64,000 nucleotides of DNA from Ramlibacter aurantiacus (lineage in GTDB: Bacteria; Pseudomonadota; Gammaproteobacteria; Burkholderiales; Burkholderiaceae_C): NCBI RefSeq assembly GCF_016722895.1, contig NZ_JAEQNA010000006.1, positions 1 through 64,000 on the forward strand, written 5' to 3'. Position 1 is the first letter of the stretch. Every line of letters begins with the position of its first letter. Position numbers and translations under genes: made by a program. The notes below the pieces were generated by a model, which ran no database searches, had not been told where the DNA came from, and worked only from the letters and a program-made list of their open reading frames with translations. Below, one piece after another: positions 40,262 to 50,967 of this stretch.

Positions 40262-42354
40262 ATGTTCAAGAAGATCCTCATTGCCAACCGCGGGGAAATC
40301 GCCTGCCGTGTCATCCGCACGGCACGCAAGATGGGCATCCGGACGGTCGCCGTCTACTCCGACGCCGACCGCGACGCACGCCACGTGCAACTGGCCGACG
40401 AGGCCGTGCACATCGGTCCGGCTCCCAGTCGCGAGAGCTACCTGCGCGGCGACCGCATCATCGAAGCCTGCAAGCGCACCGGCGCCGAGGCCGTGCATCC
40501 CGGTTACGGCTTCCTGTCCGAGAACGAAGACTTCGCCCGCGAGGTCGAGGCGCAGGGCATCGTGTTCATCGGGCCCAAGCACGCGTCCATTGCCGCCATG
40601 GGCGACAAGATCGCTTCCAAGAAGCTCGCCAGCCAGGCCCGGGTGAACACCATCCCCGGCTGGAACGACGCCATCGAGACGGCCGAGCGCGCCGTGGAGA
40701 TCGCGCGCGACATCGGTTACCCGGTGATGATCAAGGCCAGCGCGGGCGGTGGCGGCAAGGGCCTGCGCGTGGCCTTCGACGACAAGGAGGCGCGCGAGGG
40801 CTTCGAGTCGTGCCGCAACGAGGCCCGCAACAGCTTCGGCGATGACCGCGTGTTCATCGAGAAGTTCGTCGAGGAGCCGCGCCACATCGAGATCCAGGTG
40901 CTGGGCGACGCGCACGGCAACGTCATCTACCTCAACGAGCGCGAGTGCTCCATTCAGCGGCGCCACCAGAAGGTGATCGAGGAGGCGCCGTCCCCCTTCA
41001 TCAGTGACGAGACGCGCCGGGCCATGGGCGAGCAGGCGGTGGCGCTGGCCCGGGCCGTCGACTACCAGAGTGCGGGCACGGTCGAATTCGTGGTCGGCAA
41101 GGACCAGAGTTTCTACTTCCTGGAGATGAACACCCGTCTGCAGGTGGAGCACCCGGTCACCGAGTGCATCACCGGGCTGGACCTGGTCGAACTGATGATC
41201 CGGGTGGCCGCCGGCGAACAGCTGCCGATCACGCAGGCCGAGGTGAAGCGCGAGGGCTGGGCCATCGAGTGCCGCATCAACGCGGAGGATCCGTTCCGCA
41301 GTTTCCTGCCGTCCACCGGCCGGCTGGTGCGCTTCCAGCCGCCGCGCGAGACGCTGTGGGCGGCCGACGTGCGCGCGTCGGGCGAGCCGGGCAATGCGCG
41401 CTATGGCGAGGAGGGCGTGGTCCTGGGCGGCGTGCGCGTGGACACCGGCGTGGTCGAGGGCGGCGAAATCCCCATGACCTACGACTCGATGATCGCCAAG
41501 CTGATCGTGCACGGCCGCGACCGTGCCGATGCCATCGAGCGCATGCGCGACGCCCTCGACGCCTTCGTGATCCGCGGCATCTCCAGCAACGTGCCCTTCC
41601 AGGCGGCGCTGCTCGCCCATCCCGAGTTCCAGGCCGGACGCTTCAACACCGGCTTCATCGCCGAGCACTACGGCCGCGGCTTCAAGGCCGAGGACGTGGC
41701 GCACGAGGAACCGTCGTTCCTGCTGGCGCTGGCGGCCTACGTCCATCGCCGGGCCTTGCAGCGATCGGCCGGGATCACCGGGCAACTGCCGGGGCACGAG
41801 TTCAAGGCGGGCGGTGAGTTCGTGGTGGTGCAGCTCGCGGCCGACGGGCAGCACCAGCGCCACCCGGTGCGGGTGTCCGATTTCGAGCCGCGAACCGGCT
41901 CCAGCATCGTCGACATCGCGGGGCGCCGCTGGGGCATCTGCAGCGACTGGCACCTGGGTGGCGCCCGCATTCGCGGCACGGTCGATGGCCGTCCCTTCAT
42001 CGCGCAGGTCGAGCGCGGCCTGCCGCGCCATCCGCTGGGTTTCGCCATCACCCACCACGGCAGCCGCCTGGAGGCCCTGGTGCTGTCGCCTCGCGCGGCC
42101 GAGCTGCACGCGCTCATGCCCTACAAGCCGCCGCCGGACATGAGCCGCTTCCTGCTCTCTCCCATGCCCGGGCTGCTGGTCAACCTGGCGGTGCAGCCGG
42201 GACAGGCCGTGCAGGCCGGTGAACGGCTGGCCGTGATCGAGGCCATGAAGATGGAAAACGTGCTGTTCGCCGCGTCCGATGGCGTGGTCGCGCGCCTGCT
42301 CACCGCGCAGGGCGAGTCGCTGGCGGTGGACCAACCCATCCTGGAGTTCGAGAA

Positions 42355-42358
<4 letters not shown>
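40262..42358 (+). CDS. pccA: Propionyl-CoA carboxylase alpha subunit (biotin carboxylase/BCCP)
   Basis: A 698-residue protein. The biotin carboxylase part (1-450) has [20 protein letters not shown], the ATP-grasp loop [17 protein letters not shown] and the active-site [21 protein letters not shown] middle BT-like linker domain follows. The biotinyl domain is at the C-terminus with the target Lys in [21 protein letters not shown] precedes the ATG. The stop overlaps the VOC gene start (ATGA). Confidence 0.96.
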
Positions 42359-42837
<479 letters not shown>

Positions 42838-42974
42838 GGGGAACTGCTGACGCGACCCGCACCGCCGTCTGGCGTTCCCGTACGCCGATTCCTGCACCCG
42901 CGGGGAGGCGTTTTCTCTCACGCGCGGCCAGGTGGGCTGCCTATGCTGAATCCCACATTCGCACAGGAGGCCCC

Positions 42975-43274
42975 ATGGCGCATCTTCGACATCTTGCGTA
43001 CCAGTCGCCCTCGGTGCGACCGCCCGCAGCCACGATGGCGCGCCTGGCGCGTGTCGACCCCGGGTGGAGCCCCGACGTGCTGGGCGACTTCAGCTTGCGC
43101 ATGGGCAGCCACGGCCTCAGCGTGAGCAGCACGATGATGCAGCGCGACCCCCTCTATGCACTGGAACAGCTTCAGCACGCGCACAACCTCCCCGATGACG
43201 ACCTGCGGGCGCTGGCCCACGTGTTGGCGCGGCGTTTCGAGCAGGCGCGGGAGGCGGTGGCCGAGCTGAACTGA
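42975..43274 (+). CDS. Small hypothetical protein (99 aa)
   Basis: I recognise no family. CAGGAGG lies just before the ATG, and the composition is balanced, which supports a real gene. It shows a helical C-terminal half (YALEQLQHAHNLPDDDLRAL, then VLARRFEQAREAVAEL), no signal peptide and no Cys. It converges with the RnfB-like gene, ending 3 bp before it. Confidence 0.65.
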   Translation: MAHLRHLAYQSPSVRPPAATMARLARVDPGWSPDVLGDFSLRMGSHGLSVSSTMMQRDPLYALEQLQHAHNLPDDDLRALAHVLARRFEQAREAVAELN

Positions 43275-43277
43275 GGA

Positions 43278-43934
43278 TCAGCCCGCCGGCCGGCGGGCCT
43301 TGGCCCGCGCGAGCGCCGCTTCGATGATGGAGCGCTTGCGCTCGGCTTCGGCGCCCTCGGCACCCTGCGTGGTGCCGGGCAGGTCGGCCAGCTTGGCACG
43401 CGCCTTGGCCTCCAGCCGCACCTGCTGCTCGCCTTCCTCACGCGCCAGTCGCGCCTTGCGGGCTTCGTAGCGCCGCAGGGCGACCGTTGCGTCGGTATCG
43501 GACCAGGCGGCCCAGCCGGTGCGTGCGCCACTGGCGTTCTCCAGCCGGATGCAATCGACGGGACACACCGGCACGCACAGCTCGCAGCCCGTGCACCAGG
43601 GCTCGATCACGGTGTGCATGTGCTTGTTGCCGCCGATGATCGCGTCGGTGGGGCAGGCCTTCAGGCACAGGGTGCAGCCGATGCACCAGTCTTCGTCGAT
43701 GAACGCGACGGTGCGCGGCCCTTCGAGTCCGTGCGCGGGGTCCAGCGGCTGGACCGCATGCGCGGTGAGGGCGGCGAGGCGCTGCACGCCTTCGGCTCCG
43801 CCGGGCGGGCAGCGGTTGATGTCCGCGCTGCCCTCGGCCAGGGCCTGGGCATAGCCGGCGCAGTCGGGATAGCCGCAGCGCGTGCATTGCGTCTGCGGCA
43901 GGGCGGCGTGGATGCGCTGCGCCAGCGGGCTCAC
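43278..43934 (-). CDS. rsxB: RnfB/RsxB-like electron-transfer ferredoxin
   Basis: A 218-residue iron-sulfur protein. The N-terminal cluster domain has CTRCGYPDCAGYAQAL followed by a further Cys in NRCPPGG. Two [4Fe-4S] ferredoxin motifs follow: CIGCTLCLKACPTDAI and CTGCELCVPVCPVDCI. The C-terminus is a charged, helical tail (KARLAREEGEQQVRLEAKAR). Unlike membrane RnfB it lacks an N-terminal membrane helix, and no other rnf genes are near. It starts with GTG at 43934, overlapping the phaZ stop (GTGA), so it is translated with the PHB depolymerase. Confidence 0.9.
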   Translation of the reverse strand: MSPLAQRIHAALPQTQCTRCGYPDCAGYAQALAEGSADINRCPPGGAEGVQRLAALTAHAVQPLDPAHGLEGPRTVAFIDEDWCIGCTLCLKACPTDAIIGGNKHMHTVIEPWCTGCELCVPVCPVDCIRLENASGARTGWAAWSDTDATVALRRYEARKARLAREEGEQQVRLEAKARAKLADLPGTTQGAEGAEAERKRSIIEAALARAKARRPAG

Positions 43935-45253
43935 GCGTCGGATTCGGCCGCCGCCGCCGCTGCGCGGCTGCGGCGTGGCTGCTTGTCGGATTCGTGGAAA
44001 CGCTGGATGAACTCGCGCACCTGCGGATAGACCACGTCGCGCCAGCGGCGGCCGCTGAAAATGCCGTAGTGGCCCGCGCCCTTGACCTCCAGGTGCTTCT
44101 GGCGGCTCTTGGGCACGCCGGTGCACAACTCGTGCGCGGCCTCGGTCTGGCCGGCGCCGGAGATGTCGTCCAGTTCGCCTTCGATGGTCAGGTGTGCCGT
44201 GGTGGTGATGTCCTCGGGCTTGACGCGTTCCACGCGCCCATCGGGGCCGCGCACGTCCCAGGTGCCGTGGACCAGCTGGAACTCCTGGAACACCACGCGG
44301 ATGGTCTCGAGGTAGTAGGCCGCGTCCATGTCGAGCACCGCGTTGTACTCGTCGTAGAACTTGCGGTGCGCCTCGGCGTTGGCGTCGTCACCGGCGATCA
44401 GGTGCTCGAAATAGTCGTAGTGGCTGGACAGGTGCCGATCGGGGTTCATCGCCACGAAGCCCGAGTGCTGCAGGAAACCAGGGTAGACGCGGCGGCCGGC
44501 TCCCGGAAAGCTTTGCGGCACCCGGTAGATCACGTTGTTCTCGAACCAGTCGTAGCTCTTGTTCATCGCCAGGTTGTTCACGGCGGTCGGCGAGCGGCGG
44601 GCATCGATCGGGCCGCCCATCATGGTCATGGTCCAAGGGGTGGTCTCGCCGCGCGAGGCCATCAGGGACACGGCGGCGAGCACCGGCACCGTGGGCTGGC
44701 ACACGCTCACCACGTGGCAGTTGCCGTATTGCGACTGCAGGTGGCGGATGAACTCCTGCACGTAGTTGACGTAGTCGTCCAGGTGGAAGATGCCCTTGTC
44801 CAGCGGGACGGTGCGGGCGTTCTTCCAGTCGGTGATGTAGACCTTGTGGTCCTGCAGCATCGCGCGAACGGTGTCGCGCAGCAGCGTGGCGTAGTGGCCC
44901 GACAGCGGCGCCACGATCAGCACCGCAGGCTGCTTCTTCATGATCTCCAGGCGCTGCGGGTCGTCGGTGAAGCGCTTGAACCGGCGCAGCTCGCAGAACG
45001 GCTTGTCGAGTGCGACGGATTCGTGGATGACCACCTCGCCGTCGCCGACCTGCACCGTCTTGATGCCGAACTCAGGCTTTTCGTAGTCCTTCCACAGGCG
45101 GTACATCAGCTCATAGCTGGCCGACACGCGCTGCGAAAGCGGGTTGTTCCCAAACGGGGAAAGAGGGTTGCTGTAGAGCTTGGCGGCGGCTTGGGCGAAG
45201 TCCGCGAAGGGCTCCAACAGGGTGCGTTGTGCTTCGTAGATCTGGTAGAGCAT
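43931..45253 (-). CDS. phaZ: Intracellular PHB depolymerase
   Basis: A 440-residue enzyme that degrades stored polyhydroxybutyrate granules to 3-hydroxybutyrate. It matches the Cupriavidus PhaZ1 type. The nucleophile is a Cys rather than Ser in VVSVCQPTVPVLAAV. APLSGHYATLLRDTV forms the oxyanion region, and the His lies in KGAGHYGIFSGRRWRDVVY. A basic/Ala-rich tail (RRSRAAAAAA) closes it. There is no signal peptide, as expected. The RnfB-like gene overlaps its end. The 225 bp upstream include a CAATATAT stretch near the start codon and the terminator of the aminotransferase gene. Confidence 0.95.
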   Translation of the reverse strand: MLYQIYEAQRTLLEPFADFAQAAAKLYSNPLSPFGNNPLSQRVSASYELMYRLWKDYEKPEFGIKTVQVGDGEVVIHESVALDKPFCELRRFKRFTDDPQRLEIMKKQPAVLIVAPLSGHYATLLRDTVRAMLQDHKVYITDWKNARTVPLDKGIFHLDDYVNYVQEFIRHLQSQYGNCHVVSVCQPTVPVLAAVSLMASRGETTPWTMTMMGGPIDARRSPTAVNNLAMNKSYDWFENNVIYRVPQSFPGAGRRVYPGFLQHSGFVAMNPDRHLSSHYDYFEHLIAGDDANAEAHRKFYDEYNAVLDMDAAYYLETIRVVFQEFQLVHGTWDVRGPDGRVERVKPEDITTTAHLTIEGELDDISGAGQTEAAHELCTGVPKSRQKHLEVKGAGHYGIFSGRRWRDVVYPQVREFIQRFHESDKQPRRSRAAAAAAESDA

Positions 45254-45437
45254 GATCCAAGTCCGGTTGTGCGATGCAATATATCAGTGGCAGCGGCTGA
45301 GTACATGCTCGTCGCAGAGCACACGCGCCAGCATCGGGGTTACGCCAAGTTCGTCACAGGTGAGCAGGCGCAGACGACGGAAAAGGTGGGCTTTCTGCGT
45401 AAGAGGGGGTGAATGGCACTTTGCCGCCATTCGCACG

Positions 45438-45458
45438 AAAAAGCCGCCCGAGGGCGGC
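45438..45458 (-). terminator. Intrinsic terminator of the aminotransferase gene
   Basis: On the minus strand GCCGCCC-TC-GGGCGGC is followed by five T residues, starting 21 bp after the aminotransferase stop codon. Confidence 0.88.
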
Positions 45459-45478
45459 CGTGGCAGGGCGTGTGGGGC

Positions 45479-46675
45479 TCAGAGCACCTGGGCGATGGAC
45501 TCGCAGACGTAGTCGATGTTGTGCGAGTTCAACGCAGCCACGCACATGCGGCCGGTGTCGGTGCCGTAGACGCTGAACTCCTCGCGCAGGCGCACCATCT
45601 GGTCCTTGGTGAGGCCCGAGTAGCTGAACATGCCGACCTGTTCGGTGATGAAGCCCATATCGCGCTTGACGCCGGCGGCCTTGAGCTTTTCGACCAGGGC
45701 CAGGCGCATCTGCTTGATGCGCAGTCGCATCTCGCCCAGTTCGCGCTCCCACAGGGCGCGCAGCTCAGGGTTGGTGAGCACGGCCGCCACCACGGCCGCG
45801 CCGTGCGTGGGCGGGTTGCTGTAGTTGGTGCGGATGGCGATCTTCAACTGCGACAGCACCCGGTCGGCCTCGGCCTTGTCCTGGCACAGCACCGACAGGC
45901 CGCCCACGCGCTCGCCGTACAGGCTGAAGCTCTTGGAGAACGAGGTGGCCACCAGGAACGTGAGGCCGGCCGCGGCGAACTTGCCGATCACCGCGCCGTC
46001 TTCCTCGATGCCCTGGGCGAAGCCCTGGTAGGCCATGTCCAGGAAAGGCACGAGCTGGGCCGATTGGCAGGCGGCGACCACCTGGTCCCATTGCGGCGCG
46101 GTGATGTCGTAGCCGGTGGGGTTGTGGCAGCAGGCGTGCAGCACCACGATGGTGCCGGGCTCGGCCTTGCGCAGGGCAGACAGCATGCCCTCGAAGTTGA
46201 GGCCACGGGTGGTGGCGTCGTAGTAGGGGTAGGTCTCGACCGTGAAGCCGGCCTGGCTGAACAGGGCTCGGTGGTTCTCCCAGCTGGGGTCGCTGATCAG
46301 CACCTTGGCGGCCGGGTTGATCTTGCGCAGGAAATCGGCCCCCACCTTGAGCGCGCCCGTGCCGCCCAGCGTCTGCGCCGTGGCGACGCGGCCGCTCCTG
46401 ACCGGTTCGCTGCCGGCCCCGAACACCAGGGCCTGCACCGCCTTGTCATAGGCGGCGATGCCGTCGATGGGCAGGTAACCGCGGGCCTTGGGCGACTGCA
46501 TCATCTGCTGCTCGGCCTGGGCCACGCACTGCAGCAGGGGCAGCTTGCCCGCATCGTCGTAGTACACGCCGACGCCGAGGTTGACCTTCTTGGGGTTGCT
46601 GTCGGCGTTGAATTGTTCGTTGAGGCCCAGGATCGGGTCGCGCGGCGCGAGCTCGACGGCGGAAAACGGAGACAT
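45479..46675 (-). CDS. tyrB: Aromatic-amino-acid/aspartate aminotransferase
   Basis: A 398-residue class I PLP aminotransferase of the AspC/TyrB group. The start MSPFSAVELAPRDPILGLNE and YYDDAGKLPLLQCVAQAE are typical. The PLP-Lys is in TSFSKSFSLYGERVGGLSV, and Asn/Asp contacts are in HACCHNPTGYDIT and FLDMAYQGFAQG. It transfers amino groups between aspartate, tyrosine or phenylalanine and 2-oxoglutarate; sequence alone does not settle AspC against TyrB. It is divergent from uvrB and ends in an intrinsic terminator. Extension to 46798 would overlap the uvrB start and is unlikely. Confidence 0.93.
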   Translation of the reverse strand: MSPFSAVELAPRDPILGLNEQFNADSNPKKVNLGVGVYYDDAGKLPLLQCVAQAEQQMMQSPKARGYLPIDGIAAYDKAVQALVFGAGSEPVRSGRVATAQTLGGTGALKVGADFLRKINPAAKVLISDPSWENHRALFSQAGFTVETYPYYDATTRGLNFEGMLSALRKAEPGTIVVLHACCHNPTGYDITAPQWDQVVAACQSAQLVPFLDMAYQGFAQGIEEDGAVIGKFAAAGLTFLVATSFSKSFSLYGERVGGLSVLCQDKAEADRVLSQLKIAIRTNYSNPPTHGAAVVAAVLTNPELRALWERELGEMRLRIKQMRLALVEKLKAAGVKRDMGFITEQVGMFSYSGLTKDQMVRLREEFSVYGTDTGRMCVAALNSHNIDYVCESIAQVL

Positions 46676-46796
46676 GGGGGTCCTTTTGGGGAAAGTGCCT
46701 GATGCCCGGGGTGGGCCCCGGTTGCCGGCCTTGTTGTAGGCTGTGCGGCTGCCCCCGATTTTAAGCCGGCCGTACGGCCCGACCTCTCGCTCATCC

Positions 46797-48881
46797 ATGC
46801 CCGATATCGTTGAAGTTTCCAGTTCCGAGAAGAGGGGCGAGTTCCTGCGTTTTCCGGGCTCGCCCTTCGAGCTTTTCCAGCCCTATCCGCCCGCCGGCGA
46901 CCAGCCGCAGGCCATCGACAAGCTGGTGGAGGGGGTGCAGGACGGCGAGGTGTTCCAGATCCTGCTGGGCGTGACCGGCTCGGGCAAGACCTTCACCATG
47001 GCCAACGTGATCGCCCGGCTGGGCCGGCCGGCCATCGTGTTCGCACCCAACAAGACGCTGGCCGCGCAGTTGTACAGCGAGTTCCGCGAGTTCTTCCCGC
47101 GCAACGCGGTGGAGTACTTCGTGAGCTATTACGACTACTACCAGCCCGAGGCCTACGTGCCGCAGCGCGATCTGTTCATCGAGAAGGACAGCTCGATCAA
47201 CGAACACATCGAGCAGATGCGGCTGTCGGCCACCAAGAGCGTGCTGGAGCGGCGCGACACCGTGATCGTGGCCACCGTGAGCGCGATCTACGGCATTGGC
47301 GCCCCCGAGGACTACACGCAGATGCGCTTCATCTGCCGCGTGGGTGACCGCATCGGGCAGCGCGACGTCATCGCCCAGCTCATTCGCATGCAGTACACGC
47401 GCAACGAGCACGATTTTTCGCGGGGCACCTTCCGCGTGCGCGGCGACACCATCGACGTGTTCCCGGCCGAACACAGCGAGCTGGCGGTGCGGCTGGAGCT
47501 GTTCGACGACGAGATCGAGTCGCTGCAACTGTTCGATCCGCTCACGGGCCGCATCCGCCAGAAGGTGCCGCGCTTCACGATCTACCCGTCCAGCCACTAC
47601 GTGACGCCGCGCGAGAAGGTGCTGTCGGCGGTGGAGTCGATCAAGCTCGAACTCGCCGGTCGGCTGAAGGAGCTGGTCGACGCCGGCAAGCTGGTGGAAG
47701 CCCAGCGCCTGGAGCAGCGCACCCGGTTCGACCTGGAGATGCTCAGCGAGGTGGGCCACTGCAAGGGCATCGAGAACTACACGCGGCACCTCTCGGGCGC
47801 GCCGCCCGGGGCGCCGCCGTCCACGCTGACCGACTACCTGCCCAAGGACGCGCTCATGTTCCTGGACGAGAGCCACCAGATGATCGGGCAGCTGGGCGCC
47901 ATGTACAACGGCGACCGCCAGCGCAAGACCACGCTGGTGGAATACGGCTTCCGCCTGCCCTCGGCGCTGGACAACCGGCCGTTGAAGTTCGAGGAGTTCG
48001 AGGCCCGCATGCGCCAGGTCGTTTTCGTCTCGGCCACGCCGGCCCAGTACGAACTCACCCATGCCGGGCAGGTGGTCGAGCAGCTGGTGCGGCCCACCGG
48101 CCTGATCGACCCCGAGGTGGAAGTGCGACCGGCCACGCACCAGGTCGACGACGTGCTGCAGGAGATCCGCATTCGTGTGGAGCGGAACGAGCGCGTGCTG
48201 ATCACCACGCTGACCAAGCGCATGGCCGAGCAGCTGACCGACTACCTGGGCGACAACGGCGTGAAGGTGCGCTACCTGCACAGCGACATCGACACCGTCG
48301 AGCGGGTGGAAATTCTGCGCGACCTGCGCCTGGGCGCCTTCGACGTGCTGGTGGGCATCAACCTGCTGCGCGAGGGACTGGACATTCCCGAGGTGTCGCT
48401 GGTGGCGATCCTCGATGCCGACAAGGAAGGCTTCCTGCGCGCCGAGCGCTCGCTGATCCAGACCATCGGCCGGGCCGCCCGCAACCTTGGCGGCAAAGCC
48501 ATCCTGTACGCCGACCGCATCACCGATTCGATGCGCAGGGCCATCGACGAAACCGAGCGCCGCCGCGCCAAGCAGATCGCCCACAACCTGGCGCACGGCA
48601 TCACGCCACGCAGCATCGTGAAGGAAGTCCGTGACCTGATCGACGGCGTCTACAGCGAGAAGGCGAGCAAGGAAGCCGAGCGGCAGGAGATCCAGCGCGC
48701 GCTGACGCAGGACATGTCGGAGAAGGACGTGGCCAGGGAAATCAAGCGGCTGGAAAAGCAGATGCTGGAACATGCGCGCAACCTCGAATTCGAGAAGGCG
48801 GCGCGGGTGCGGGACCAGTTGGCGAACTTGCGGGAGCAGGCGTTCGGCGGGCCGGGACACGACAACGTGGCGGTTGGTTAG
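46797..48881 (+). CDS. uvrB: Excinuclease ABC subunit B
   Basis: The DNA damage verification helicase of nucleotide excision repair; 694 residues, full length. Walker A is [17 protein letters not shown], the beta-hairpin is [17 protein letters not shown], and later helicase motifs include [16 protein letters not shown] and [20 protein letters not shown]. The C-terminal UVR/UvrC-binding helix pair is [20 protein letters not shown]. It is divergent from the aminotransferase with 121 bp between them. Confidence 0.98.
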   Translation: MPDIVEVSSSEKRGEFLRFPGSPFELFQPYPPAGDQPQAIDKLVEGVQDGEVFQILLGVTGSGKTFTMANVIARLGRPAIVFAPNKTLAAQLYSEFREFFPRNAVEYFVSYYDYYQPEAYVPQRDLFIEKDSSINEHIEQMRLSATKSVLERRDTVIVATVSAIYGIGAPEDYTQMRFICRVGDRIGQRDVIAQLIRMQYTRNEHDFSRGTFRVRGDTIDVFPAEHSELAVRLELFDDEIESLQLFDPLTGRIRQKVPRFTIYPSSHYVTPREKVLSAVESIKLELAGRLKELVDAGKLVEAQRLEQRTRFDLEMLSEVGHCKGIENYTRHLSGAPPGAPPSTLTDYLPKDALMFLDESHQMIGQLGAMYNGDRQRKTTLVEYGFRLPSALDNRPLKFEEFEARMRQVVFVSATPAQYELTHAGQVVEQLVRPTGLIDPEVEVRPATHQVDDVLQEIRIRVERNERVLITTLTKRMAEQLTDYLGDNGVKVRYLHSDIDTVERVEILRDLRLGAFDVLVGINLLREGLDIPEVSLVAILDADKEGFLRAERSLIQTIGRAARNLGGKAILYADRITDSMRRAIDETERRRAKQIAHNLAHGITPRSIVKEVRDLIDGVYSEKASKEAERQEIQRALTQDMSEKDVAREIKRLEKQMLEHARNLEFEKAARVRDQLANLREQAFGGPGHDNVAVG

Positions 48882-48910
48882 GACGGGCGGCTCAGAGCGG
48901 CTTCGTCAGG

Positions 48911-48991
48911 CATGTCCTGAGCTTTGTCCAAGGGCTCAGGCCGAACGGACAGGGTGGTTCCAACCTCCGCTCGCCCTGAGCCGTCGAAGGG
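48911..48991. repeat. Short dispersed repeat, two degenerate copies
   Basis: CATGTCCTGAGCTTTGTCCAAGGG at 48911 and CGCTCGCCCTGAGCCGTCGAAGGG at 48968 belong to the same repeat family as those at 25436 and 37674. They lie in the 256-bp gap between uvrB and the oxidoreductase operon, which holds no gene. Confidence 0.8.
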
Positions 48992-49137
48992 CCTTGCCGG
49001 GCTTCGCCGGACCTGTCCGGACCAGCCCTCCGGGAAAGCCATTGCTCAACCGCCCCGGACCCCCGCGTAAACTGATTTCCAGCTTGCGCCCCGTGCTGCA
49101 TCGCAGCACGAGAAGCCGGCAGGCAAGGAGACCTGGT

Positions 49138-50967
49138 TTGCAGCGAACCGATATCGCCGATCCGGCGTACTTCCACAAAGTGGTGGATTGCCAGTACGCC
49201 TGCCCTGCCCACACCCCCGTCCCCGAGTACATCCGCCTGATCGCACAGGGTCGCTACGGCGACGCCTACATGGTCAACTGGGTGTCCAACGTCTTTCCCG
49301 GCATCCTCGGGCGCACCTGCGACCGGCCCTGCGAGCCCGCCTGCCGGCGTGGCCGAGTGGAGGAGGCGCAGTCCGAAAAGCCCGAGCCGGTGGCGATCTG
49401 CCGGCTCAAGCGCGTGGCGGCCGACATGAAGGACGACGTTCGCGCCCGCATGCCGGGCCGGGCCGCCTCCAATGGCAAGCGCATCGCCTGCATCGGCGCC
49501 GGGCCGGCTTCGCTTACCGTCGCCCGCGACCTGGCACCGCTGGGCTATCAGGTGACGGTGTTCGACGGAGAAGCCAAGCCCGGCGGCTTCATCCGCACCC
49601 AGATCCCGCGCTTTCGCCTGCCCGAGTCGGTGATCGACGAGGAGTGCGGCTACATCCTCGACCTGGGCGTCGAGTTCGTCGCGGGCCGGCGCATCGAATC
49701 GATGAAGGCGCTGCTGACCGAAGGCTACGACGCGGTGTTCGTCGGCTGCGGAGCCCCGCGCGGGCGCGACCTGCCGCTGCCCGGGCGGCAGGAGGCCGCG
49801 GGCCAGATCCACATCGGCATCGACTGGCTGGCCTCGGTGTCCTTCGGCCACGTGACACGGGTGGCGCCCAGGGTCATCGTGCTGGGTGGCGGCAACACGG
49901 CCATGGACTGCTGCCGCTCGGCGCGCCGATTGGGCGCCAGCGAGGTCAAGGTCATCGTGCGCAGCGGCTTCGAGGAGATGAAGGCGTCTCCCTGGGAGAA
50001 GGAAGACGCCATGCACGAGGGCATCCCCATCATCAATTACCACGTGCCCAAGGCCTTCGTGCACGAAGGCGGGCGCCTCGCCGGCATGCGCTTCGAGGTG
50101 GTCGAGGCCGTGTACGACGAGCGCGGCCGGCGCAGCCTGGTGCCCACCGGCCAGCCGGAGGTCTTCATCCCCTGCGACGAGGTGCTGGTGGCCGTGGGCC
50201 AGGAGAACGCCTTCCCCTGGATCGAGCGGGACTGCGGCATCGCCTTCCACGACACCGGCCTGCCGGCCCTGGGCCAGGACAGCTTCCAGTCGACGCTGCC
50301 GCAGGTCTTCTTCGGCGGCGACGCGGCGCTGGGCCCCAAGAACATCATCACCGCCGTCGCCCATGGCCACGAGGCGGCGGTGTCCATCGACCGCTTCCTG
50401 CACGGGCAGGACGTGGAGCAGCGGCCGGCGCCGCGTACCAACCTCATCTCGCAGAAGATGGGCATCCACGAGTGGAGCTACGACAACCAGACCTCGCTGG
50501 ACGCCCGCTTCAAGGTACCCTGGGCCAAGGCCGAGATCGCGCTGGCCAGCATCAAGGTCGAGGTGGAACTGGGCTTCGACGCGGCCACCGCGCTGCGCGA
50601 GGCGCATCGCTGCCTCAACTGCGACGTGCAGACCGTGTTCACCGAATCGGCCTGCATCGAGTGCGACGCGTGCGTGGACATCTGTCCGGTGGACTGCATC
50701 ACCTTTACCCAGAACGGCACCGAGTCCGAGCTGCGCACGCGGCTGAAAGCGCCCGCGCTGCACCCGGAGCAGGCTTTGTACGTATCGGGACAGCTCAAGA
50801 CCGGCCGCGTCATGGTCAAGGACGAAGACGTCTGCCTGCACTGCGGCCTGTGCGCCGAGCGCTGTCCCACGGGGGCGTGGGACATGCAGAAGTTCCTGCT
50901 GGAGACCACCAAGGCGGGGCCTGCGTGCCGCGACGCGGTGGGCGGCACGGCGGGAGTGTCGGCATGA
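49138..50967 (+). CDS. GltD-like FAD/iron-sulfur oxidoreductase, electron partner of KorAB
   Basis: A 609-residue flavoprotein. An N-terminal Fe-S helical domain has CQYACPAHTPVPEYIRLI and TCDRPCEPACRRG. FAD and NAD(P) Rossmann motifs follow (IACIGAGPASLTVARDL and VIVLGGGNTAMDCCRSAR), as in the glutamate synthase small subunit. Two C-terminal [4Fe-4S] motifs are CIECDACVDICPVDCI and CLHCGLCAERCPTGAW. It probably passes electrons between ferredoxin-type centres of KorAB and NAD(P), like the KorC-type subunit described for Thauera. The start is TTG at 49138 behind AAGGAG; no ATG fits before the conserved Cys region. It overlaps korA by ATGA. Confidence 0.88.
   Translation: MQRTDIADPAYFHKVVDCQYACPAHTPVPEYIRLIAQGRYGDAYMVNWVSNVFPGILGRTCDRPCEPACRRGRVEEAQSEKPEPVAICRLKRVAADMKDDVRARMPGRAASNGKRIACIGAGPASLTVARDLAPLGYQVTVFDGEAKPGGFIRTQIPRFRLPESVIDEECGYILDLGVEFVAGRRIESMKALLTEGYDAVFVGCGAPRGRDLPLPGRQEAAGQIHIGIDWLASVSFGHVTRVAPRVIVLGGGNTAMDCCRSARRLGASEVKVIVRSGFEEMKASPWEKEDAMHEGIPIINYHVPKAFVHEGGRLAGMRFEVVEAVYDERGRRSLVPTGQPEVFIPCDEVLVAVGQENAFPWIERDCGIAFHDTGLPALGQDSFQSTLPQVFFGGDAALGPKNIITAVAHGHEAAVSIDRFLHGQDVEQRPAPRTNLISQKMGIHEWSYDNQTSLDARFKVPWAKAEIALASIKVEVELGFDAATALREAHRCLNCDVQTVFTESACIECDACVDICPVDCITFTQNGTESELRTRLKAPALHPEQALYVSGQLKTGRVMVKDEDVCLHCGLCAERCPTGAWDMQKFLLETTKAGPACRDAVGGTAGVSA

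Noticed and set aside
48772..49137. N-terminal extension of the FAD/Fe-S subunit into uvrB
   Set aside because: The extension overlaps the uvrB end and repeat DNA; the TTG at 49138 has a good ribosome site and begins at the conserved region.
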